Source: Pseudomonas sp. UMAB-08
GTDB lineage: Bacteria; Pseudomonadota; Gammaproteobacteria; Pseudomonadales; Pseudomonadaceae
DNA length: 40,280 nucleotides
Assembly: GCF_900095225.1 (NCBI RefSeq)
Contig: NZ_LT607437.1
Coordinates: forward strand, 1-40,280
Direction: 5' to 3'
Below the pieces are notes generated by a model. It searched no databases. It had not been told where the DNA came from and saw only the letters and a list, made by a program, of their open reading frames with translations. Within the stretch, counting starts at the first letter, position 1; each line of letters begins with the position of its first letter. This document shows, piece by piece, positions 25,617 through 34,576 of this stretch. The translations under genes were made by a program, and so were the position numbers.

Positions 25617-26282
25617 ATGATCGATCTGGCATCCTGGAATTTGAGCATCCCCGTGGGCTCCCCCCCGGCGACTATCGACACGCCCAAATTGGTCGACGGC
25701 TACAAAGGCAAATATTTTCACGCCGAAAGCGGCACCGTATTTTTCTGGGCCCCCGTCACGGGCTCACGCACCGCTAACGCCAAATACCCGCGCAGCGAAC
25801 TCCGCGAAACCTACTCCAATGGCACGCTGCACAATTGGTTGTACCCCAGCGGTGATCACTTTTTGCGCGCAACCCTCGCAGTCAATCAGGTGCCATCGTC
25901 GGGCAGAATCGTCATCGGCCAGATTCACGCCTACGAAAGTACCGAGCCGCTGCTGAAGGTCGAATACCAATACAAGGACGCTACAAAGAGCGGCATCGTC
26001 GTCGCCAAAGTGCGCAATCGGTTTGATGACCAGAAGAGCCGCGTGATTACCATCGCCGAGGACGTACCGCTCAATGCTCAATTCAAATACATCATTCATC
26101 TAAGCGCGGGCGGTGACTTGGGCGTTAGTGTGCGCGACGCGAACTGGAGCAGCCCGATCAGTGCTACCTGGCGTGACAAGCCGTTGTACTTCAAGGCTGG
26201 CGTCTATACCCAGGACAACTCCGGCTACACCAGTGAAGGCGGTATGGCGACGTTCTATAAGCTGGACATCGACCACAACTAA
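25617..26282 (+). CDS. Polysaccharide lyase family 7 (alginate lyase), no signal peptide
   Basis: A 221-residue single-domain PL7 lyase, which cuts alginate by beta-elimination. All three family motifs are present: RSELR (59-63), QIH (102-104, catalytic His) and YFKAGVYTQ (191-199, catalytic Tyr). QIH rather than QVH is often associated with polyguluronate or mixed preference, a weak guide. The protein begins MIDLASWNLSIPVG directly at the catalytic domain, so there is no export signal; P. aeruginosa has a similar short PL7 enzyme. The ATG has GGAAGA 8 bases upstream. It has its own strong terminator and diverges from a cyclic-di-GMP protein, which suggests but does not prove a biofilm-related role. 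Confidence 0.92.
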   Translation: MIDLASWNLSIPVGSPPATIDTPKLVDGYKGKYFHAESGTVFFWAPVTGSRTANAKYPRSELRETYSNGTLHNWLYPSGDHFLRATLAVNQVPSSGRIVIGQIHAYESTEPLLKVEYQYKDATKSGIVVAKVRNRFDDQKSRVITIAEDVPLNAQFKYIIHLSAGGDLGVSVRDANWSSPISATWRDKPLYFKAGVYTQDNSGYTSEGGMATFYKLDIDHN

Positions 26283-26317
26283 ACCTGATCACACCGCTCA
26301 CTAAAACGACCCCACAC

Positions 26318-26358
26318 AAAAAACGGCCCGACATCCTGAAGATGCGGGCCGTTTTTTT
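26318..26358. terminator. Bidirectional factor-independent terminator
   Basis: AAAAAACGGCCCG and CGGGCCGTTTTTTT flank an inner stem (CATC/GATG) with a 5-base loop. A run of T on the plus strand and of A before the stem make it work in both directions. It lies between the convergent alginate lyase and putP genes and probably serves both. Confidence 0.93.
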
Positions 26359-26396
26359 GAAACATGAGCCAGCCGTAAGCCAGCCCATCCATTCAC

Positions 26397-27887
26397 TCAG
26401 CGAGAAGCGTCATTGAACTCTTTCTCGGCCGCATCAAAGCGCGTCAACATGCCAGCCGTTGGACCTTTGCCAATCAGGCTGAAGACCACGATGGCAATGC
26501 TGGCAAAGATGAAGCCAGGAATGATTTCGTACAGACCCAACAGGCTGAAGTGTTTCCAGACGATGACAGTGATCGCGCCGACCAGAATACCGGCCAGTGC
26601 GCCGTTACGCGTCATGCCTTTCCACAGCACCGAGATCAGTACCACGGGACCGAAAGCAGCACCGAAACCTGCCCAGGCATAGCTGACCAGACCCAGTACC
26701 CGGTTGTCCGGATTGGAGGCCAGGGCGATGGCAATCAGCGCGATCAACAGGACCATGCTGCGACCCACCCACACCAGCTCGGCCTGCGAAGCGCGTTTGC
26801 GGAAGAAGGCTTTATAGAAGTCTTCGGTCAGTGCGCTGGAGCAGACCAGCAACTGGCAGCTCAGGGTGCTCATCACCGCCGCAAGAATCGCCGACAGCAA
26901 CACACCGGCAATCCACGGGTTGAACAGGATTTTCGCCAGCTCGATGAATACCCGCTCCGGGTTCTCAACGACGGGGCCGGCGAGATCAGGATGCGCCGAG
27001 AAGTACGCGATACCGAAGAAGCCCACGGCTACCGTGCCGCCCAGGCACAGGATCATCCAGGTCATGGAGATGCGACGCGCCTTGGCAATCGACTTGACCG
27101 AATCCGCCGCCATGAATCGCGCAAGGATGTGCGGCTGGCCGAAGTAGCCCAAACCCCAACCCATCAACGAAATAATGCCGATGAAGCTGGTGTTTTTCAG
27201 CATGTCAAAGTTGGTCGGGTCTTTCGCTTCGATCGCCAGGAATGTGGTGTCGATGCCACCGGTGGCCAGCAACACGATAATCGGCGTAAGGATCAACGCG
27301 AAGATCATCAGCGTGGCCTGCACGGTATCGGTCCAGCTCACCGCAAGGAAACCGCCGACGAAGGTGTAGGCAATGGTCGCGGCAGCGCCGGCCCACAACG
27401 CAGTCTCGTAAGGCATGCCGAAAGTGCTTTCAAACAAGCGAGCGCCCGCCACGATGCCCGATGCGCAATAGATGGTGAAAAACACCAGGATCACGATGGC
27501 CGAGATAATCCGCAGCAGCCCGCTCTTGTCTTCGAAGCGGCCGGTGAAGTAATCCGGCAGGGTCAATGCGTCGCCGTTGTGTTCGGTCTGCACCCGCAGC
27601 CGCCCCGCAACGAACAGCCAGTTCAGGTAAGCCCCGGCGATCAGGCCGATGGCGATCCAGCTTTCCGACAGACCTGACATATAGATAGCGCCTGGCAGCC
27701 CCATCAACAGCCAGCCACTCATGTCCGATGCGCCAGCCGAAAGCGCGGTGACCACACTGCCGAGGCTACGACCGCCCAGAATATAATCAGAAAGGTTGTT
27801 GGTAGAGCGATAGGCCATGAAGCCGATCAGCACCATTGCTGCAATGTAGATCACGAAGGTGATCAGGGTTGGGTTGCTGACAATCAT
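26397..27887 (-). CDS. putP: Sodium/proline symporter
   Basis: A 496-residue inner-membrane Na+/proline symporter with about 13 hydrophobic segments. It is nearly collinear with E. coli PutP: SDYILGGRSLGSVVTALSAG, DMSGWLLMGLPGA, LTLPDYFTGRFEDKS, FTIYCASGIVAGARLFES and GGFLAVSWTDTVQA are all present, including the Na+-site region. The start at 27887 aligns with the E. coli N-terminus; an ATG at 27905 would add six residues. It supplies proline to PutA, which is encoded divergently. The 457-base region between them holds GTTGCA operators, so both genes are likely repressed by PutA in the absence of proline. Confidence 0.96.
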   Translation of the reverse strand: MIVSNPTLITFVIYIAAMVLIGFMAYRSTNNLSDYILGGRSLGSVVTALSAGASDMSGWLLMGLPGAIYMSGLSESWIAIGLIAGAYLNWLFVAGRLRVQTEHNGDALTLPDYFTGRFEDKSGLLRIISAIVILVFFTIYCASGIVAGARLFESTFGMPYETALWAGAAATIAYTFVGGFLAVSWTDTVQATLMIFALILTPIIVLLATGGIDTTFLAIEAKDPTNFDMLKNTSFIGIISLMGWGLGYFGQPHILARFMAADSVKSIAKARRISMTWMILCLGGTVAVGFFGIAYFSAHPDLAGPVVENPERVFIELAKILFNPWIAGVLLSAILAAVMSTLSCQLLVCSSALTEDFYKAFFRKRASQAELVWVGRSMVLLIALIAIALASNPDNRVLGLVSYAWAGFGAAFGPVVLISVLWKGMTRNGALAGILVGAITVIVWKHFSLLGLYEIIPGFIFASIAIVVFSLIGKGPTAGMLTRFDAAEKEFNDASR

Positions 27888-28072
27888 TGAGCTGCGCCCT
27901 GGCATTTTTTTATTTAGCGGCGGCTATCAGGCAAGTCGAAACGAAGAACTCGCGTCGCATGCATGAACTACTGACCGCGCGTTTGACTGAAATTTCCCCA
28001 GGAAAATGTCAGCAGATGAACCTCGTGCTTACCCGGTTGCACCTTGGCCGCGAATCCTAGTCAACAATGCAA

Positions 28073-28113
28073 ATAAGGTGCAACCAGTTTCTTGAAAATA
28101 AGTTGCACCTTAT
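28073..28113. promoter_or_regulatory. Paired inverted PutA operators
   Basis: ATAAGGTGCAAC (28073-28084) and GTTGCACCTTAT (28102-28113) are perfect 12-base inverted repeats 17 bases apart. The centre-to-centre distance is 29 bases, close to three helical turns. Each contains the GTTGCA core, so two PutA dimers could sit on the same face of the DNA. Confidence 0.75.
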
Positions 28114-28257
28114 CGGTTCTTTTACGTATCGGGATGTTTTTTGCTTCTTTTCGGAGCAAAGCAGCGCCTTTACATAATTAAAAGCACCAGAAGAGCGCGC
28201 TTGATTCCGGGCGTCACTCGTTTTTCGAGATGAGCAAACAATTTCCGATGAAAATAG

Positions 28258-28273
28258 GTTGCACTAGGTTGCA
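28258..28273 (+). promoter_or_regulatory. Tandem PutA operators near the putA start
   Basis: Two GTTGCA hexamers in direct orientation start exactly 10 bases apart (28258 and 28268), about one helical turn, within the repeat AGGTTGCAC-TAGGTTGCAC. They lie about 75-90 bases before the putA ATG, where bound PutA could block its own promoter. Confidence 0.75.
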
Positions 28274-28344
28274 CCCCGGCAAACGCGAGGCTAATCTGAG
28301 CGCCAGCTGATGCCACACCGTGGTGGCGATAACGAGGACAAAAA

Positions 28345-31300
28345 ATGGCGACGACCACCCTGGGTGTCAAACTTGACGACCCTACCCGTGAGCGATTGAA
28401 AGCCGCTGCTCAATCAATCGACCGCACGCCACACTGGTTGATCAAGCAGGCGATTTTCAACTACCTGGAAAAACTCGAAGGGGGTGCAACCCTGACGGAA
28501 TTGAACGGGCTGACACTCAAGGATGGCGACGACCACGTCGGCCTGCCAGCAGACATCGCCCACCAGTGCTTCCTCGAGTTCGCCGAAAGCATCCTGCCGC
28601 AATCGGTTTTGCGAGCAGCGATTACCTCTGCCTATCGCCGCCCGGAACCTGAAGTGGTACCGATGCTGCTGGAACAGGCGCGCCTGCCAGTGAGCATGGC
28701 CGAGGCCACCCAGAAACTGGCCGCGAGCATCGCCGAAAAACTGCGCAACCAGAAAAGCGCAGGCGGCCGTGCCGGCATCGTCCAGGGCTTGCTGCAAGAA
28801 TTCTCGTTGTCCTCCCAGGAAGGCGTGGCACTGATGTGCCTGGCCGAAGCGCTGCTGCGCATCCCGGACAAGGGCACCCGCGATGCACTGATTCGCGACA
28901 AGATCAGCACCGGCAACTGGCAGCCGCACTTGGGCAACAGCCCTTCGCTGTTCGTCAACGCTGCCACGTGGGGCTTGTTGCTGACCGGCAAACTGGTCGC
29001 CACCCACAATGAAACAGGCCTGACCTCTTCGCTGAGCCGGATCATTGGCAAAAGCGGCGAGCCGATGATCCGCAAAGGCGTGGACATGGCGATGCGCCTG
29101 ATGGGCGAGCAGTTCGTCACCGGCGAAACCATCGCAGAAGCCCTGGCCAACGCCAGCCGCTTCGAAGCCAAGGGCTTCCGCTACTCCTACGACATGCTCG
29201 GTGAAGCGGCCCTGACCGAACACGACGCGCAGAAATACCTCGCGTCCTACGAGCAAGCGATCCACTCCATTGGCAAAGCGTCCCATGGTCGTGGCATTTA
29301 TGAAGGCCCCGGGATCTCGATCAAACTCTCCGCCCTGCACCCGCGCTACAGCCGTGCACAGTACGAGCGCGTCATGGAAGAGTTGTACCCGCGCCTGTTG
29401 TCGCTGACCTTACTGGCCAAGCAATACGACATCGGCCTGAACATCGACGCCGAAGAGGCCGACCGTCTCGAACTGTCGCTGGATCTGCTGGAACGCCTGT
29501 GCTTCGAGCCGCAACTGACCGGCTGGAACGGCATTGGCTTCGTGATTCAGGCGTACCAGAAACGTTGCCCGTACGTGATCGACTACGTGATCGACCTGGC
29601 CCGTCGCAGCCGCCATCGCCTGATGATCCGTCTGGTGAAAGGCGCGTACTGGGACAGCGAAATCAAACGCGCCCAGGTCGACGGCCTGGAAGGCTATCCG
29701 GTCTATACCCGCAAGGTATACACCGACGTTTCCTACATCGCCTGCGCACGCAAACTGCTGTCGGTGCCGGAAGTCATCTATCCGCAATTTGCCACGCACA
29801 ACGCCCATACCCTGGCAGCGATCTACCATATCGCCGGTCAGAATTATTACCCCGGCCAGTACGAGTTCCAGTGCCTCCACGGCATGGGCGAACCGCTGTA
29901 CGAACAAGTGGTGGGCAAGGTTGCCGATGGCAAGCTGAACCGTCCATGCCGGGTCTATGCACCGGTCGGCACCCACGAAACATTGCTGGCGTACCTGGTA
30001 CGTCGCCTGCTGGAAAACGGTGCGAACACCTCGTTCGTCAACCGCATCGCCGACCACTCCATCGCCATTCAGGAACTGGTGGCCGATCCAGTGAGCAGCA
30101 TCGAGCAGATGGCGACGCAGGAAGGCGGCTTCGGCCTGCCACACCCGCGTATCCCGCTGCCGCGTGATCTCTACGGCCCGGCTCGCGCCAACTCCAGCGG
30201 CATCGATCTGGCGAACGAACACCGCCTGGCGTCGCTGTCCTCGGCATTGCTGGCAACCGCGCACAACGACTGGAAAGCCGCGCCGATGCTTGGCAGCCCG
30301 GCGAGCACTGGCGCTTTCGTGCCTGTCCTGAACCCGTCGGACTTGCGTGATGTGGTCGGTCACGTTCAGGAAGCCAATCTGGAAGACGTCGATAACGCCA
30401 TCCAGTGCGCACTCAACGCCGCCCCTATCTGGCAAGCGACACCCCCCGCAGAACGCGCCGCGATCCTGGAACGTGCCGCTGACTTGATGGAAGGTGAAAT
30501 CCAGCCGCTGATGGGCCTGTTGGCGCGTGAAGCCGGCAAGACCTTCGCCAACGCCATCGCCGAAGTGCGTGAAGCCGTGGACTTCCTGCGTTACTACGCA
30601 GTGCAGGCGCGCAACGACTTCACCAACGACGCGCATCGTCCCCTGGGGCCAGTGGTCTGCATCAGTCCGTGGAACTTCCCGCTGGCTATTTTCAGCGGTC
30701 AGGTCGCTGCCGCATTGGCCGCCGGCAACCCGGTACTGGCCAAGCCCGCCGAGCAAACCCCGCTGATTGCCGCACAAGCGGTGCGCTTGTTACTTGAAGC
30801 CGGCATCCCCGAGGGCGTGGTGCAACTGCTGCCTGGCCGTGGTGAAACGGTTGGCGCACGTCTGGTCGGTGATGATCGGGTCAAGGGCGTGATGTTCACC
30901 GGCTCTACCGAAGTCGCACGCTTGCTGCAACGCAACATCGCCGGGCGTCTGGACGCACAAGGTCGGCCGATCCCGCTGATCGCCGAAACCGGCGGACAAA
31001 ACGCGATGATCGTCGACTCCTCCGCGCTGACCGAACAAGTGGTCATCGACGTGGTGTCCTCGGCCTTCGACAGTGCCGGTCAACGCTGTTCGGCGCTGCG
31101 TGTGCTGTGCCTGCAAGAAGACTCTGCCGACCGCGTGATCGAAATGCTTAAAGGTGCCATGGCTGAATGCCGTCTTGGCAACCCGGAGCGTTTGTCCGTG
31201 GATATCGGGCCGGTGATCGATGCCGAAGCCAAAGCCGGGATCGAGAAACACATCCAGGCCATGCGCGACAAAGGCCGCACCGTGTACCAGATGGCGATTG

Positions 31301-32298
31301 CCGACAGCGCGGAAATCAAGCGCGGCACCTATGTGATGCCCACCTTGATCGAACTGGAAAGCTTCGACGAACTGCAACGGGAGATCTTCGGCCCGGTGCT
31401 GCACGTGGTGCGCTACAAGCGTAAGGAACTGGACCAGCTGATCGGCCAGATCAACGCTTCGGGCTACGGCCTGACGCTCGGTGTGCACACGCGCATCGAC
31501 GAAACCATCGCCAAGGTCGTCGACAAGGTCAATGCCGGTAACGTCTACGTCAACCGCAACATCGTTGGCGCTGTAGTGGGTGTGCAGCCGTTCGGTGGTG
31601 AAGGTTTGTCGGGCACCGGACCTAAAGCCGGTGGACCGCTGTACCTCTATCGCCTGCTGTCGACCCGGCCGGTGGATGCCATCGAGCAGTCCTTTGCTCG
31701 CGGCGATGCGCTGGCTGCACCGGACACCCAGATGCGTGAAGCCATGAGCAAACCGCTCGGCGCCCTGCAAGCCTGGGCCAGCAGTCACCAGCAAGACGCG
31801 CTGGGCGCGCTGTGCAAACAGTTCGCCGAGCAGTCGCAAAGCGGCACCATCCGCTTGCTGAACGGCCCGACCGGCGAACGCAACAGCTACAGCCTGCTAC
31901 CCCGCGAGCACGTGCTGTGTCTGGCAGACATCGAAGCTGACCTGTTGATCCAACTGGCCGCCGTATTGGCAGTCGGTAGCACGGCTGTGGTACCGGAAAA
32001 CGACGTAAGCAAACCGCTGCGCGCTCGCTTGCCTAAAGAAGTACAGGCACGCATCCAGTTGATCGCTGACTGGAACAAGGACGAAGTGGTCATCGATGCA
32101 GTCCTGCATCACGGCGACTCCGACCAACTGCGAGCGGTCTGCCAGCAAGTCGCCAAACGCGCTGGCGCTATCGTCGGGGTTCAAGGTCTGTCGCACGGCG
32201 AAACCAACATCGCGCTGGAACGTCTGGTGATCGAACGCGCGCTGAGCGTGAACACTGCAGCAGCAGGAGGAAATGCCAGCTTGATGACGATTGGGTAA
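28345..32298 (+). CDS. putA: Trifunctional PutA: proline dehydrogenase / P5C dehydrogenase / repressor
   Basis: A 1317-residue protein that oxidises proline to glutamate in two steps and represses the put genes. Residues 1-45 are the ribbon-helix-helix DNA-binding domain (TTTLGVKLDDPTRERLKAAA). The FAD-dependent proline dehydrogenase barrel spans about 265-560 (GPGISIKLSALHPRYSR; RLVKGAYWD with Lys432). The NAD-dependent glutamate-semialdehyde dehydrogenase spans about 645-1110 (ISPWNFPLAIFSGQVAAAL, Glu881 in AETGGQN, nucleophile Cys915 in GQRCSALR). A C-terminal domain follows, as in trifunctional PutAs such as E. coli's (1320 residues). GAGGAC precedes the ATG. putP is divergent. Length and all motifs are normal. 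Confidence 0.97.
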   Translation: MATTTLGVKLDDPTRERLKAAAQSIDRTPHWLIKQAIFNYLEKLEGGATLTELNGLTLKDGDDHVGLPADIAHQCFLEFAESILPQSVLRAAITSAYRRPEPEVVPMLLEQARLPVSMAEATQKLAASIAEKLRNQKSAGGRAGIVQGLLQEFSLSSQEGVALMCLAEALLRIPDKGTRDALIRDKISTGNWQPHLGNSPSLFVNAATWGLLLTGKLVATHNETGLTSSLSRIIGKSGEPMIRKGVDMAMRLMGEQFVTGETIAEALANASRFEAKGFRYSYDMLGEAALTEHDAQKYLASYEQAIHSIGKASHGRGIYEGPGISIKLSALHPRYSRAQYERVMEELYPRLLSLTLLAKQYDIGLNIDAEEADRLELSLDLLERLCFEPQLTGWNGIGFVIQAYQKRCPYVIDYVIDLARRSRHRLMIRLVKGAYWDSEIKRAQVDGLEGYPVYTRKVYTDVSYIACARKLLSVPEVIYPQFATHNAHTLAAIYHIAGQNYYPGQYEFQCLHGMGEPLYEQVVGKVADGKLNRPCRVYAPVGTHETLLAYLVRRLLENGANTSFVNRIADHSIAIQELVADPVSSIEQMATQEGGFGLPHPRIPLPRDLYGPARANSSGIDLANEHRLASLSSALLATAHNDWKAAPMLGSPASTGAFVPVLNPSDLRDVVGHVQEANLEDVDNAIQCALNAAPIWQATPPAERAAILERAADLMEGEIQPLMGLLAREAGKTFANAIAEVREAVDFLRYYAVQARNDFTNDAHRPLGPVVCISPWNFPLAIFSGQVAAALAAGNPVLAKPAEQTPLIAAQAVRLLLEAGIPEGVVQLLPGRGETVGARLVGDDRVKGVMFTGSTEVARLLQRNIAGRLDAQGRPIPLIAETGGQNAMIVDSSALTEQVVIDVVSSAFDSAGQRCSALRVLCLQEDSADRVIEMLKGAMAECRLGNPERLSVDIGPVIDAEAKAGIEKHIQAMRDKGRTVYQMAIADSAEIKRGTYVMPTLIELESFDELQREIFGPVLHVVRYKRKELDQLIGQINASGYGLTLGVHTRIDETIAKVVDKVNAGNVYVNRNIVGAVVGVQPFGGEGLSGTGPKAGGPLYLYRLLSTRPVDAIEQSFARGDALAAPDTQMREAMSKPLGALQAWASSHQQDALGALCKQFAEQSQSGTIRLLNGPTGERNSYSLLPREHVLCLADIEADLLIQLAAVLAVGSTAVVPENDVSKPLRARLPKEVQARIQLIADWNKDEVVIDAVLHHGDSDQLRAVCQQVAKRAGAIVGVQGLSHGETNIALERLVIERALSVNTAAAGGNASLMTIG

Positions 32299-32317
32299 CC
32301 CGATCCTCTGTACCTCC

Positions 32318-32381
32318 ATCGCGGGCAAGCCCGCTCCTACATGGGTTCCGTATTTCATGTAGGAGCGGGCTTGCCCGCGAT
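32318..32381. repeat. REP-type palindrome with perfect 26-base arms
   Basis: ATCGCGGGCAAGCCCGCTCC (then TACATG) at 32318-32343 is exactly repeated in reverse complement at 32356-32381 around a 12-base loop. It lies 19 bases after putA. This is the classic Pseudomonas REP sequence as an inverted pair (REPIN). It may also protect or end the putA message. Confidence 0.9.
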
Positions 32382-32511
32382 CAGCTTGACTCGGTCTGCC
32401 TGACACACTGTTATCGCCCCGTTTTACCCCTCTATCACCCGCATCAATCTTGCTATTCAGCAGCCTGCGCCACCGCCTAGACTCCGAGCATTCTAAAAAA
32501 GGTAGGCCGCC

Positions 32512-34314
32512 ATGTCCGAGACGCTGCTCAGTTCCCGTAATCTGGCTTTCGAGCTGTATGAAGTGCTCGATGCCGAAGCCCTGACCCAGCGCGAGCGTTT
32601 CGCCGAGCACAATCGCGAGACCTTCGATGCGGCGATTGGTACGGCACGGACCATTGCGGAAAAGTATTTCGCCCCGCACAACCGCAAGGGTGACGAGAAC
32701 GAGCCGCGCTATGAGAATGGCGAGGCGATCCTGATCCCGGAAGTCAAACCGGCGGTGGATGCGTTCCTTGAAGCGGGTTTTCTTAGTGCCGCGCGCAGCT
32801 TCGAGGCGGGCGGTATGCAACTGCCTACGCTGCTGTCGCAAGCCTGCTTTGCGCACTTTCAATCGGCCAATGCCGCGTCGACGTCGTACCCGTTCCTGAC
32901 CATGGGTGCGGCCAATCTGATCGAAAGCTTTGGCAGCGAAGAACAGAAGCAGCGCTTTTTGCAGCCGATGATCGACGGACGTTTTTTCGGCACCATGGCC
33001 CTGACCGAACCGCATGCCGGCTCGTCGCTGTCGGACATTCGCACCCGCGCCGAACCTGCCGCAGACGGCAGCTATCGCCTGCGCGGCAACAAGATTTTTA
33101 TCTCTGGCGGCGATCATCCGTTGTCGGAAAACATCGTGCACATGGTCTTGGCCAAGCTGCCTGACGCGCCTGCCGGGGTGAAAGGCATCTCGCTGTTTAT
33201 CGTGCCCAAGTTTCTGGTCAACGATGATGGCAGTCTGGGCAAGCGCAACGACGTGCTGCTGGCCGGGTTGTTCCACAAGATGGGCTGGCGCGGCACCACC
33301 TCCACGGCGCTGAACTTTGGTGATAACGGCGAGTGTGTCGGTTATCTGGTGGGCAAGCCGCATCAAGGCTTGAGCTATATGTTCCAGATGATGAACGAAG
33401 CACGGATCGGCGTCGGCATGGGCGCCGTGATGCTGGGTTACGCCGGGTATCTGTACTCACTGGAGTACGCCCGCGAACGCCCGCAAGGTCGTCTGCCGGA
33501 CAGCAAAAACCCGGAAACCGCGCCGGTTGCGATCATCCAGCATGCCGACGTCAAACGCATGTTGCTGACGCAGAAAGCCTACGTCGAAGGCGCCTTCGAC
33601 CTCGGTCTGTATGCGGCGCGGCTATTTGATGACACCTCCACCGGGGAAACCGAAGAGATCCGCAAGCAGGCCCACGAGCTACTCGACTTACTGACGCCTA
33701 TCGTCAAATCCTGGCCCTCCGAGTTCTGCCTCAAGGCCAACGAACTGGCGATCCAGATTCTCGGCGGCCATGGCTACACCCGCGAATACCCGGTGGAGCA
33801 GTACTACCGCGATAACCGCTTGAACCCGATTCATGAGGGCACCCACGGCATTCAGTCGCTGGACCTGCTCGGGCGAAAACTGGGGCAAAACGGCGGTGCC
33901 GGACTCAAGCAACTGATCCGCCTGATCGCCGACACCGCAGCACGCGCACAGGCCCATGAAGGTTTAACGCCGCTGCGCCAACCGCTGGAGCAATTGGTGG
34001 CACGCCTGCAAACCGTGACCATCGGCCTGCTGACCGACCTGGCGCAGGGCAAGGTCAACAGCAGCCTGGCCAATTCGGCGCTGTACCTGAAAGCGTTCGG
34101 TCATACCGTGATCGGCTGGCGCTGGCTGGAACAAGCGATCCGCGCCGAAGAAGGCCTGGCAAAGGGCAATGAAGCCGACGTCGGCTTCTATAAAGGCAAG
34201 CTTCAAGCCGCCCGGTACTTCCTGACGTGGGAAGTACCCGGCTGCCATCACGAACTGGCGATTCTCGAAGCGCGGGATGACACCTGCCTGTCGATGCAAG
34301 ACGCCTGGTTTTAA
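32512..34314 (+). CDS. Acyl-CoA dehydrogenase, 600-residue DmdC/FadE-like subtype
   Basis: An FAD-dependent acyl-CoA dehydrogenase introducing a 2,3 double bond into an acyl-CoA. The order is helical N-terminal domain, FAD-binding beta domain (GTMALTEPHAGSSLSDIRTR; GNKIFISGGDH), helical catalytic domain with the catalytic-base glutamate in PIHEGTHGIQSLDLLGRK (Glu442), and a C-terminal extension of about 125 residues ending GFYKGKLQAARYFLTWEVP. This 600-residue form matches the subgroup with 3-methylmercaptopropionyl-CoA dehydrogenase (DmdC), but many pseudomonad members are simply fatty-acid enzymes and the true substrate is unclear. AAAAAAGGTAGG precedes the ATG. It appears monocistronic, between a REPIN and nhaP2. 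Confidence 0.9.
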   Translation: MSETLLSSRNLAFELYEVLDAEALTQRERFAEHNRETFDAAIGTARTIAEKYFAPHNRKGDENEPRYENGEAILIPEVKPAVDAFLEAGFLSAARSFEAGGMQLPTLLSQACFAHFQSANAASTSYPFLTMGAANLIESFGSEEQKQRFLQPMIDGRFFGTMALTEPHAGSSLSDIRTRAEPAADGSYRLRGNKIFISGGDHPLSENIVHMVLAKLPDAPAGVKGISLFIVPKFLVNDDGSLGKRNDVLLAGLFHKMGWRGTTSTALNFGDNGECVGYLVGKPHQGLSYMFQMMNEARIGVGMGAVMLGYAGYLYSLEYARERPQGRLPDSKNPETAPVAIIQHADVKRMLLTQKAYVEGAFDLGLYAARLFDDTSTGETEEIRKQAHELLDLLTPIVKSWPSEFCLKANELAIQILGGHGYTREYPVEQYYRDNRLNPIHEGTHGIQSLDLLGRKLGQNGGAGLKQLIRLIADTAARAQAHEGLTPLRQPLEQLVARLQTVTIGLLTDLAQGKVNSSLANSALYLKAFGHTVIGWRWLEQAIRAEEGLAKGNEADVGFYKGKLQAARYFLTWEVPGCHHELAILEARDDTCLSMQDAWF

Positions 34315-34327
34315 CGGGCAGGCAGAC

Positions 34328-34483
34328 TCACTGAGCGTTGAGCCGCGTCGGCTCAGCGCCCTGGCACCCAAACGGATGGGGCGGATCAATAGCCGTCAAG
34401 GCGAGCAGTTCCTCGCTGTCGCGCACGTCATAAGGCAAATCTTCCCGGCTGATCCAGGTCCCAAACAGACAAAGCTTTGACAG
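34328..34483 (-). CDS. Possible small protein, 51 residues, without a standard start codon
   Basis: A minus-strand frame reading LSKLCLFGTWISREDLPYDV, then RDSEELLALTAIDPPHPFG and CQGAEPTRLNAQ. The reading starts at a CTG (34483) preceded by an in-frame TGA at about 34495. Codon usage is typical of the neighbouring real genes, and the acidic, proline-containing sequence looks coding. There is no ATG, GTG or TTG at the 5' end and no clear ribosome site, so it may use CTG, be a decayed gene that lost its start, or be chance. It lies in the gap between the acyl-CoA dehydrogenase and nhaP2, on the opposite strand. I do not recognise the protein. Confidence 0.4.
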   Translation of the reverse strand: MSKLCLFGTWISREDLPYDVRDSEELLALTAIDPPHPFGCQGAEPTRLNAQ

Positions 34484-34576
34484 CCAGCCAATTCAACAGG
34501 TTAGAATCGCTTGGCACGCGGACTGCATAGGCAGTTCGCGCCCAGCCTTTTGAATTTGCTTTCTGGAGTACCGCCC

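Larger units (their letters stand above)
27888..28344. promoter_or_regulatory. putP-putA divergent control region
   Basis: 457 bases without a gene. It holds five exact GTTGCA hexamers, the operator consensus known for E. coli PutA: 28036-28041 (+), 28079-28084 (-), 28102-28107 (+), 28258-28263 (+) and 28268-28273 (+). A TTTGCT/AGCAAA hairpin lies at 28140-28160. PutA without proline is expected to bind here and block both promoters; with proline it moves to the membrane. Confidence 0.85.

Noticed and set aside
26550..27677. Plus-strand open frame of 375 codons
   Set aside because: A shadow of putP on the minus strand. The translation is a low-complexity mix rich in Q, H, R and D with no family features.
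29410..30777. Minus-strand open frame of 455 codons
   Set aside because: Antisense to the proline dehydrogenase part of putA. No plausible start site and no domain.
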